From the NCBI GenBank assembly GCA_964419145.1, contig CAYQOM010000001.1, forward strand, positions 434,001 to 498,000: a stretch of DNA of 64,000 bases, in the 5' to 3' direction. The position numbers and the translations under genes were made by a program. Below are positions 51,012 through 58,660 of the stretch, piece by piece. Under the pieces are notes generated by a model. That model was not told the origin of the DNA, did not search any database, and worked only from the letters and a program-made list of their open reading frames with translations. Source of the DNA: UBA2336 sp964419145 (GTDB taxonomy: Bacteria; Bacteroidota; Bacteroidia; Cytophagales; Cyclobacteriaceae). The stretch's first letter is position 1; every line of letters begins with the position of its first letter.

Positions 51012-51818
51012 TTACTCCTTCACCAACCTACCAATCAATTCTTCTAACGTGCGCCTCAACACCTCACGAATCTTGTCTGCGCGGGCATGATCGTATTTCG
51101 TTTCACTATCATCCATGTATTGCACCTTGCTCATCTCCAACTGTAACGCATGCTGATTATCGGTTGGCTTGCCGTACTGGCGCGTGATGTATCCACCTTT
51201 GAACGGATAATTATGTTGAAAGGAATATCCGGAAGACTCCAGGTTGCGAATGGCGGTTTCAATCAAACCGGGCGATGCGGATGTGCCATCGGCATCACCC
51301 AAAATCAAATCCGGAAACTTTTCTTTGTGAATGGTGGGCACATATTGCCGGATGGAATGACAATCCCATAACAACACCTGACCAAATTGCTGCTTTGTTT
51401 CTTCCAATAACGCTTTCAGCTTTTGATGGTACGGTTCGTAATACAACGTAACTCTTCTGTTTATCTCCTGCTGATCAACTTCTGATCGCTCATCAACATA
51501 TAACTGCCTTCCAAAAAAATCGGTAGTAGGACACAGGCCGGTGATGATCCGACCATCTGAATACAATGGCTTGCTCTGCGGGTCGCGGTTCAGGTCAATT
51601 ACCCAGCGGCTATACACCGCATGAATCAGGGTAATGCCCATGGTGGGGGCAAAATCATACAGCTGATGTACAAACCAATCGGTGTCATCAGGTGATTGAA
51701 TCAATTCATGCTTGTATTGAGATTTCAACTCATCAGGAAATGCTGTACCACAATGCGGCACGCTTAATATCAATGGAACACTATCCTGCGTTGGCGGTAC
51801 AACCTGAAAAGCCAGCAT
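51012..51818 (-). CDS. hutG: N-formylglutamate amidohydrolase
   Basis: 268 residues. It would hydrolyse N-formylglutamate to glutamate and formate, the step after HutF. Family landmarks: LSVPHCGTAFPDELK, DDTDWFVHQLYDFAPTMGIT, SRWVIDLNRDPQSKPLY, WDCHSIRQYVP, LILGDADGTSASPGLIE, PFKGGYITRQYGKPTDN and ALQLEMSKVQYMD. The start codon shares a base with the stop of the upstream coiled-coil protein (TAATG), so it is translationally coupled to it, which is an odd partner for a catabolic enzyme. Confidence 0.92.
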   Translation of the reverse strand: MLAFQVVPPTQDSVPLILSVPHCGTAFPDELKSQYKHELIQSPDDTDWFVHQLYDFAPTMGITLIHAVYSRWVIDLNRDPQSKPLYSDGRIITGLCPTTDFFGRQLYVDERSEVDQQEINRRVTLYYEPYHQKLKALLEETKQQFGQVLLWDCHSIRQYVPTIHKEKFPDLILGDADGTSASPGLIETAIRNLESSGYSFQHNYPFKGGYITRQYGKPTDNQHALQLEMSKVQYMDDSETKYDHARADKIREVLRRTLEELIGRLVKE

Positions 51819-52081
51819 TATTTTCCTGATTTTTTCTGCAACGCTTCTTCTGCCCGCAGCATGTGCATCTCCGCTTCTAAACGAGCCGCTTGTGCTTGAT
51901 CTAATGCCACTTTTAACTCGTTATCTTTTTCTTCCAACCGCTTGTAGGCTTCTTCCATATCAACTAGCGCTTCTTCGTACTTACTTTCTAAGGCGGAAGC
52001 ACGGTTCTGCTGGTAAAATCCGAATGCCGCAGCAGCCAGAAACAATACCAGTAAAATAATGTTGGTCAGTTTTGAGTTCAT
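51818..52081 (-). CDS. Small membrane-anchored coiled-coil protein (copy 2)
   Basis: 87 residues: one N-terminal span (LTNIILLVLFLAAAAFGFYQ) followed by a charged helical coiled coil to the end (LESKYEEALVDMEEAYKRLE, DQAQAARLEAEMHMLRAEEA). No enzymatic motif. The arrangement is similar to the protein encoded just upstream, so the two may be distant paralogues. Its stop overlaps the hutG start by one base. Confidence 0.75.
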   Translation of the reverse strand: MNSKLTNIILLVLFLAAAAFGFYQQNRASALESKYEEALVDMEEAYKRLEEKDNELKVALDQAQAARLEAEMHMLRAEEALQKKSGK

Positions 52082-52094
52082 ATGTATGGATTAG

Positions 52095-52385
52095 TTACTT
52101 CGTATTTTGTCTAGCTTGTTCTTCTAATGCTTTAGCTTCCTGATAAAGTCTTTCAGCTCGTCTAAAATCCTCCTGTGCCCGTACCTTCTCTTGTTCTAAT
52201 TGACTTGCAACTTCGTTATACTTTTTTTCACACTCCATAACCTCCAACATGAGCCGCTCTGACTGTGCCTTTTGTATAGAAGCATAGACCAAAAGGAGCA
52301 ATGAAAGTATGGTGAGCGCGGCAAACACCAGTGCGGTTATTCGCGCTCGCCTTAATGCGGCTTTATCGGGGGACGCGTTTTCCAT
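52095..52385 (-). CDS. Small membrane-anchored coiled-coil protein (copy 1)
   Basis: 96 residues: a basic start (MENASPDKAALRRARITALV), one membrane span (FAALTILSLLLLVYASIQKA) and a long coiled coil (CEKKYNEVASQLEQEKVRAQ, EDFRRAERLYQEAKALEEQA). Same layout as the downstream protein 13 bp away. A scaffolding or envelope-spanning role is possible but not shown. It is preceded by the GH3 gene (12 bp). Confidence 0.75.
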   Translation of the reverse strand: MENASPDKAALRRARITALVFAALTILSLLLLVYASIQKAQSERLMLEVMECEKKYNEVASQLEQEKVRAQEDFRRAERLYQEAKALEEQARQNTK

Positions 52386-52397
52386 TTGTTATTCGAT

Positions 52398-53660
52398 TTA
52401 ATCCTTTTTCTTTTTCTTCTTTTTTGATTTGCCCTGTTCGGCTTTCAGGTTTTCATACAGTTCCTGGGCCACACGCTCCTGCTCCAAGGCAAGCTCCATA
52501 TTTTTCCGGCTAAGTTCTTGCGCTTTCATTGCTTCGCGTTCAACCTTAATCATTCTGGCGCGATAGTAATCTGCGGTTGTGCTGTTTAATCTTTTCTTCA
52601 GGGCCATCACCCGCTTGTACGATTCATCGATCCGTTCGGGTGTGATCACGCCATCCTGTACGAATTTACGAATTATGCGGTGCACCACATCTACCGTGCG
52701 CTCCTGGCTACCGGAAATATTATTGGAAAAGGTAAGGATGTCCACTCCGGCCAGAATAGAAAGCCGGATGGCTTCTTCCAATCCGTAGTGCTTGGCGATG
52801 GCGTGCATCTGCATGTCGTCTGAAAATACAACACCTTGGTAACCCAATTCCTCTCTTAAAATACCATTGATAATCGAAGAAGAAAGTGTTCCCGGGTTTC
52901 CTCTTTCATCCAACTTCTTATTCACAATGTGGGCGGTCATCACCGCATCCACAAAACCTTCATCAATCAGTTTTTTATATGGAGTCAACTCATCCTTGCT
53001 CCACGTTTGGGTAACATCGGCAATACCGAGATGTGTGTCATCTTTTGAGCTTCCGTGCCCGGGAAAATGTTTTAGCGTAGTCAATACGCCTAGTTTATGA
53101 TGCGCTTTAATAAACTCTTTTGCATACAACGCTACTGAATCCGGGTTAGCTGAATATGCACGTTCCACTTTGGCTATGATCGGGTTGGTGGGATTGGAAG
53201 CCAGATCCACAACCGGTGCAAAATTCAAATTGATGCCTAAGCCGGCTAGTGTTGCGGCTGTTGTTTCACCATAAAACCGAACGGAGTCAAGGGGCATTTT
53301 GCCCAGTTGTGCTGCCGTTACAGATCGTGGAAAACCATACTTTTCTTTCAACCGGTTTACTCTTCCGCCCTCCTGATCAATGGCAATCAGTAATGGAATG
53401 GATGCTGCCTGCTGATACGTCCAGGTAATTTTCTTTAATGCGATGTAGGAATTCTTTGCCGGAATATTTTTCTCAAACAAAATGATTGAGCCCACCTTTC
53501 CCTGCCTGACTTCCTCCAGTACAGTATTATCGACTTCAGCTTTCGGAAAGCCGATCAAAATCATTTGCCCGATTTTTATATCTAGGCTATCGCGTTTTTG
53601 TAGTGCATACGCTGAAAGCGTCAGCGCAAAAAATAGCAATATCAAACCAATTTTTCTCAT
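52398..53660 (-). CDS. GH3 beta-N-acetylhexosaminidase (NagZ-like), exported
   Basis: 420 residues with a leader (MRKIGLILLFFALTLSAYAL). GH3/NagZ motifs: IAIDQEGGRVNRLKEKYGFP, TLKHFPGHGSSKDDTHLGIA with the His/Asp acid-base dyad, and YQGVVFSDDMQMHAIAK with the nucleophile Asp. It would release N-acetylglucosamine from cell wall fragments. The C-terminus is an extra Lys/Glu-rich coiled coil ending EQGKSKKKKKKKD, not part of the usual enzyme. It lies 2 bp after the PBP4-type gene; the pair fits murein recycling. Confidence 0.93.
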   Translation of the reverse strand: MRKIGLILLFFALTLSAYALQKRDSLDIKIGQMILIGFPKAEVDNTVLEEVRQGKVGSIILFEKNIPAKNSYIALKKITWTYQQAASIPLLIAIDQEGGRVNRLKEKYGFPRSVTAAQLGKMPLDSVRFYGETTAATLAGLGINLNFAPVVDLASNPTNPIIAKVERAYSANPDSVALYAKEFIKAHHKLGVLTTLKHFPGHGSSKDDTHLGIADVTQTWSKDELTPYKKLIDEGFVDAVMTAHIVNKKLDERGNPGTLSSSIINGILREELGYQGVVFSDDMQMHAIAKHYGLEEAIRLSILAGVDILTFSNNISGSQERTVDVVHRIIRKFVQDGVITPERIDESYKRVMALKKRLNSTTADYYRARMIKVEREAMKAQELSRKNMELALEQERVAQELYENLKAEQGKSKKKKKKKD

Positions 53661-53662
53661 GC

Positions 53663-54967
53663 TTAAAAGTTGTCGTGAATTTGCATTAATACTCTCTCCA
53701 TCTCTCCGCGCACCTCATTCGTAGGCACCGTGTAATTACCATTCATATAACTGAAAATAAGGGTGCGGCCCTTTTTGGTTATCAGGTAGCCACTTAGAAT
53801 GTGATTGTTACTCAACGTGCCGGTTTTGCCATAAATGTAAGGCGGATCATTTTTATAATAGTTTCGGATCGTTCCGGCCTTGCCGCCAATGGCCAGCAAC
53901 GGAAACAAGCGATCACGGTCTACACTTGCATACAATTTCTCCCAGAGTTTCACCACGCTTCGCGGGGTAAATAAATTATTACGCGATAGACCTGAGCCAT
54001 CCAGCCAGACTGGACTATCGGGTAAATCCTTCAGGTAATTTTCTTTTACATGGCGGATGGCTATCTCTGGCCTGAGTGAATCGCTTAACACCCACGAACA
54101 CACCAACAGTAATTGCTCGGCTAAAAAATTATCACTCGCCTGCATCATTACTCTATAAACACTGTCGGCTGGTACACTGTAAAACAATTTCCGATTGGCC
54201 GCTGATAGTCGGGTGTTTGTTAAATACACAGGTTGTTTTAAGGTATCCGACAATAAGTCGGCTGTAACCAAATCACCGGTTCTGAACGGAACTCTCCATT
54301 GCCTTCCATCAACCGTTACACGACCCGGATAAAAATCAGTTCGGTTAGATCCTATTTCGCGCACAAAACTTGACGCACGCATAGCACTGTCTGCTAACCA
54401 AAAATATTTTTTGAAATAAGGAGGATTTACACGAATACCGGAAGCCGTTGGTTGGGTTACCGTATACATGTTGCCAAACATGGGGAAAGCTGATCGCTCG
54501 GGCGAGTAGGAATACTGATAGTCATTCCAGGCCCAACCCCGGCCTAAGGGTGTTGTGTAAAAGTTGCCCCCGGCATAATATAAATCCTTTCCGCTGTTTT
54601 TTAAAAATTCATAGGCGCGACTATTTCCAAAGACATCCTGATACAAAAAAGTAGGATCGCCCGTTCCGGAAAAAATCAATGAGTCTCCTTGCACAACATA
54701 TTGCAGCGCAGGTATGGAATCGCCCAATATGTTAAGCGAAGCGAATAAGGTGAAGATTTTTGTGTTCGATGCCGGAATAAAATACCGGTCACCATTATAC
54801 GAGAAGATGGTTTTCTTCTCTTGCGGATCATAAAGCACAAAACCCGTGTTGTCCTGAAACTTCGATTCAATCTCGCGAAATTGCTTGGTAAGCTTTGGTG
54901 TAGAAACCGGAGAACAGGCCGCCTGTACTATCAGCACAGCCAGCATAATAAGATTGAAATACTTCAT
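53663..54967 (-). CDS. D-alanyl-D-alanine carboxypeptidase (PBP4 / S13 type), lipoprotein
   Basis: 434 residues. The leader MKYFNLIMLAVLIVQAACSP ends in a lipobox Cys. The three penicillin-binding motifs are present: SNTKIF (SxxK), ASDNFLAE (SxN) and GKTGTLSNN (KTG). An insert between the first two motifs corresponds to the extra domains of PBP4. It trims peptidoglycan stem peptides in the periplasm. The gene overlaps the DinB gene by 4 bp upstream and is 2 bp from the GH3 gene, so all three are one transcript. Confidence 0.93.
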   Translation of the reverse strand: MKYFNLIMLAVLIVQAACSPVSTPKLTKQFREIESKFQDNTGFVLYDPQEKKTIFSYNGDRYFIPASNTKIFTLFASLNILGDSIPALQYVVQGDSLIFSGTGDPTFLYQDVFGNSRAYEFLKNSGKDLYYAGGNFYTTPLGRGWAWNDYQYSYSPERSAFPMFGNMYTVTQPTASGIRVNPPYFKKYFWLADSAMRASSFVREIGSNRTDFYPGRVTVDGRQWRVPFRTGDLVTADLLSDTLKQPVYLTNTRLSAANRKLFYSVPADSVYRVMMQASDNFLAEQLLLVCSWVLSDSLRPEIAIRHVKENYLKDLPDSPVWLDGSGLSRNNLFTPRSVVKLWEKLYASVDRDRLFPLLAIGGKAGTIRNYYKNDPPYIYGKTGTLSNNHILSGYLITKKGRTLIFSYMNGNYTVPTNEVRGEMERVLMQIHDNF

Positions 54968-55485
54968 GCAGGATTAAGGTAGCGTTGTTTTAAAATGGAA
55001 CAATGGTGCATTTCATGCCCGGCAATGATGTAGCCGATGTTGACAACCGAAACCAGGCTATTGTTGGCTGTGCCGGTACGCTGCAACATTTCCGGAGTGA
55101 AGCTGGAAAACAAGTCAATTGTGGTTGCTCTTAGGTTTTTCATTTCGCTAACCAGTTGTTCCAGCGTTCGGGCATGCGCATTAGCCTCGGGCGCATAGTT
55201 ATTCTCTTCAAATCCGGCCAACGGAGTATGGTCATTGCGGGCAAACCTCAGCGCACGGTATGCAAAAATCCGTTCCGCATCCATCATGTGGCAGATTAAT
55301 TCCTTGATGCTCCATTTCCCATCGGCATAACGATACGCTCCCCGCTCTTCAGGAATTCCCTTAATCAGGTTTTGAGCTGCCTCGGCTGAAGTTTTTAATG
55401 CTGGCAGCATTTCAAGCTGTTCCACAAACGAAACATAATTTCTATAAAAAGGCGGAAGGGTATTGAGATCGGGTGAGGTTTTCAT
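54964..55485 (-). CDS. DinB family protein (DinB_2)
   Basis: 173 residues. DinB_2 features: YADGKWSIKELICHMMDAER (His ligand), IFAYRALRFARNDHTPLAGF and YIIAGHEMHHCSILKQRYL (His-x3-His). Members may be bacillithiol or related thiol transferases, or have unknown activity. It overlaps the PBP4-type gene by 4 bp (ATGA), and starts 41 bp after the six-PAS kinase gene. Confidence 0.92.
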   Translation of the reverse strand: MKTSPDLNTLPPFYRNYVSFVEQLEMLPALKTSAEAAQNLIKGIPEERGAYRYADGKWSIKELICHMMDAERIFAYRALRFARNDHTPLAGFEENNYAPEANAHARTLEQLVSEMKNLRATTIDLFSSFTPEMLQRTGTANNSLVSVVNIGYIIAGHEMHHCSILKQRYLNPA

Positions 55486-55526
55486 GGATTAAAGTAAAGA
55501 AATAAGTGACAAGGTTTTGCGCTGTG

Positions 55527-58500
55527 TTACGATTTTTCTTTCTGCTTCTTTACATGATTGGGTAAGGTGAGTGTAATGGTTGTCCCCTTTTCGAATTTAC
55601 TTTTCACGGAAATGGTGCCTTTCAATTTTTCAACGCCTTGCTTCACAATGTACATACCCAATCCTGAACCCTGCGAATTCTCCGTGGCCCTGTAAAACAT
55701 ATCGAATATTCGGGAAGCGTGCTCTTCACGAATTCCTATACCATTGTCTTTAATAACTATAATTGCTTGTTGAGGAGTGATATTTACGGTAATGCGCAAC
55801 GTGCTCCTTACGTTGGGATTATAGTATTTGTACGCGTTTGAAATGATATTACCGATTATAATTCTGATTCGGACAGGATCGCTTACAAAGGGAATATCCA
55901 GGCCAACGAAATTGCCGATAACTTGTACAACCGAAAAGTTATCAAGATACTCCAGTTCCTGAATACACTCCTGAACCACAACCTCTAGATTTACGGCCTC
56001 ATATCCAGTTTCATCACGGCTAACCCGGGCATAGTTGAGCATGGATTTAATAAATTCATCAAGTTTCTTTATTCGTCCTTCAATCTTTTCGATGTAAATC
56101 TTATGGCTCGCTTCCGAATCCATTCTGGCCAGGTTTACCAGCCCTAAAATGGAGCTAAGCGGTGAACGTAAGTCATGCGATGTTTTATACATGATCTGAT
56201 CCAACTCAAAGTTACGCTCCGACAATTCTTCCAGCGTTGCTTTCAACTCCTCCTCTTGTGCTGCCAGTTGCTGATTTTGTTGAATCAAGGTCTCGTTCAG
56301 CACCTGTAGCTTTTGTTCGCTCCGTTTACGCTGGGTAACATCCCGTACAAAAAGTGTGATGCCTATAATTTTATGCCGTGCATCTTTAATCGGGTTGATC
56401 AATGCCTCTACAACTGTTCCGGCTAATCCTAGTTCCACCATAACAGGCTTACCTTTTAAGGCCTTCCGCAGGTGTGGACTAACCTTTTGTGCAATTTGCT
56501 TCGGCAGATTTTTGATGAAATTATCGCCCGGTCTTACGTCAACGCCCGCAATACGTTTAATAATTCGGGCATGACTATCATTGAATAGCACGTAGTTAAG
56601 CTTGTCGTCAAGTGCAATAATACGATCAGTAGTACTTTGCAGTACGCCTTGAAGTGTGGCGTTGGAGTGGCTTAGCGCTTGTTGCGTATCCATCATCTCG
56701 GTGATATCGCGCACGAATACGGCCACACCGTCTACCTTACCCTGTTTGTTGAAAACCGGATTGTACGTGGTTTGAATCCAACGTCTCTTATATTTTGAGT
56801 GATCGATCTGGTGGAGGGAAACGTGATTCTCTCCACGCATGGCTTTACGAAGTTCGGGCAGCAACCATCTTTCTTCCTTTGTTCCTTTTATAAAATTTAG
56901 CTTTTTGTCGCCAACCTGAATATCCGAGCCATAAAGCAAGCGAGCCATGCGCGCATGGTTAAGATTGAATGCCGTGTAACAAAAGTTTCGATCAAGCGCA
57001 TAGATGGATTCACGCGTACTCTCCATAATGCCGCGCAGGTTGGCATTGAGTTTCAGAATTTCATCTTCAACTTTTTGAATTTCGGTAACATCCATAATAA
57101 ACCCAATCACGAATCGCTCACCTTTTTCATTTACATATCGTGATTTGAACGTGAGCAGGTTTCGTGTATTGCCGCGTTTGGTAGTTACCGTTTCGCGGTT
57201 AAGTACCACCGCACCAGTGCGCAACACTTCATCGTCTACTTTCCAAAAAATCTTATACTCTTTTGCCGACAAAAAGTCTTTATCAGTTTTGTATTGCAAT
57301 TCTTTTGTTGAACGGCTCATGAACGAACAAAACGCTTCGTTGAACATGACCCAACGATGATGCTTATCCTTAACAAAAATTGGCGCGGCCACGGTGTTCA
57401 TCACATTGGTTAAAAAAGACTGCGATTCCTGCAGGCGCATTTCCGATTCCTTCTGCCGGGTAATGTCGCGGATCGCGCCATCAATAATCTGACCCTTTCC
57501 CCTTTTCTGTTTAATAAGTATGCTGCTTACCGACCCCCAAAACGTTTCGCCATTCTTCTTTCTGAACAGCGCCTCAATGTTTTGCACCTGACCGTGCCTG
57601 GCTAATTCGTTACGTACTTTTTCATATTGCTCCCGATCAGCATAAAGCTGGCGGGGTTTTATCTTGTTCAGTTCCTCCAACGACTTATATCCAAACATGT
57701 TTAGAAAAGCAGGGTTCGTATAGACGAACTGCTTGCCGGGCACATTTCGATATATTCCCTCGGTGATGTTCAGGTTTATGCTGCTCAGTAAATGCTCAGT
57801 AGTTTGCAGCTTTAACTCAGCCTCCTTCTGTTGTGAAATATCCCGAACGGAACCAACAAAAAAACTTTGCCCTTCACTATCGCGAAAAACCGACAAACTG
57901 ATAAGCCCCCAGAAAATTTCACCGTTCTTTTTTTTGAACAGGGCTTCTATACTTTTGATACTGCCAGGCGCTTTTAGTTGGCGGATTTTATTCCACACTT
58001 TACGTTCTGCAAAAAGCTGATGCGGTTTAATGCTGTTCAGGTCATGGAGTGTGGTGTATCCGGTTATCTGAAGAAACGCCTTATTAGCAAACTGGAATTT
58101 CCGTTGCGGAATACCTAGAAAAATTCCATCGGAAATATTTCCGCTTAACAAGCTGAACAGTCGCTGCGATTCTGTAGCCTGGTTAATCGCCTCTACCCGA
58201 TCATGTACATTTCGAAAATTGGAAACAATGCCACGAACCTCGGGGTTATGCAAAAGATTGGTTAACGTATATTCACACCAGATGTAGGTACCCTTTTTAG
58301 TGATAAACCGTTGTGTAAGCGAAATGCTTTTTCCCTGACTGAGTAAAACTTTGCGAAACGCATCGCGGGCAGCCTCTCGCTCGGAAGGATGAATAAAGCG
58401 ATCTCCTTTTTTTCCGATCAGATCAAAGGGCGTAAATCCACCAACCTTTTTTACCGATGCACTGGCAAACTGAACAACACCCTGGCCATCATACAACACC

Positions 58501-58592
58501 ACACCATCATACGCATGCTCAAGCAGCGCCTTATAGCGGCTTGCCGATAAGTTTCCTGGAATAGGTTTAGTATCGCTTTTCTTGTTGCGCAC
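55527..58592 (-). CDS. Soluble histidine kinase with six PAS domains
   Basis: 1,021 residues, no signal peptide or membrane span. About six PAS domains fill residues 15-770; examples start SRYKALLEHAYDGVVLYDGQ, LFSLLSGNISDGIFLGIPQR, LLSSINLNITEGIYRNVPGK, SFLTNVMNTVAAPIFVKDKH, NLRGIMESTRESIYALDRNF and TLQGVLQSTTDRIIALDDKL. A coiled coil leads into HisKA (YKTSHDLRSPLSSILGLVNL) and HATPase_c (GNIISNAYKYYN, IKDNGIGIREEHASRIF, GSGLGMYIVKQGVEKLKG). No receiver domain is attached. The exported propeller sensor is encoded 68 bp upstream on the same strand. PAS domains 2 and 3 look like recent duplicates of each other. Confidence 0.93.
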   Translation of the reverse strand: MRNKKSDTKPIPGNLSASRYKALLEHAYDGVVLYDGQGVVQFASASVKKVGGFTPFDLIGKKGDRFIHPSEREAARDAFRKVLLSQGKSISLTQRFITKKGTYIWCEYTLTNLLHNPEVRGIVSNFRNVHDRVEAINQATESQRLFSLLSGNISDGIFLGIPQRKFQFANKAFLQITGYTTLHDLNSIKPHQLFAERKVWNKIRQLKAPGSIKSIEALFKKKNGEIFWGLISLSVFRDSEGQSFFVGSVRDISQQKEAELKLQTTEHLLSSINLNITEGIYRNVPGKQFVYTNPAFLNMFGYKSLEELNKIKPRQLYADREQYEKVRNELARHGQVQNIEALFRKKNGETFWGSVSSILIKQKRGKGQIIDGAIRDITRQKESEMRLQESQSFLTNVMNTVAAPIFVKDKHHRWVMFNEAFCSFMSRSTKELQYKTDKDFLSAKEYKIFWKVDDEVLRTGAVVLNRETVTTKRGNTRNLLTFKSRYVNEKGERFVIGFIMDVTEIQKVEDEILKLNANLRGIMESTRESIYALDRNFCYTAFNLNHARMARLLYGSDIQVGDKKLNFIKGTKEERWLLPELRKAMRGENHVSLHQIDHSKYKRRWIQTTYNPVFNKQGKVDGVAVFVRDITEMMDTQQALSHSNATLQGVLQSTTDRIIALDDKLNYVLFNDSHARIIKRIAGVDVRPGDNFIKNLPKQIAQKVSPHLRKALKGKPVMVELGLAGTVVEALINPIKDARHKIIGITLFVRDVTQRKRSEQKLQVLNETLIQQNQQLAAQEEELKATLEELSERNFELDQIMYKTSHDLRSPLSSILGLVNLARMDSEASHKIYIEKIEGRIKKLDEFIKSMLNYARVSRDETGYEAVNLEVVVQECIQELEYLDNFSVVQVIGNFVGLDIPFVSDPVRIRIIIGNIISNAYKYYNPNVRSTLRITVNITPQQAIIVIKDNGIGIREEHASRIFDMFYRATENSQGSGLGMYIVKQGVEKLKGTISVKSKFEKGTTITLTLPNHVKKQKEKS

Positions 58593-58660
58593 ACGAAGCG
58601 GTTCAGTCCGATCACTGTTGAAGAAAGCTTAATTTAATGAAAAATCCGGAGATGTACGAC

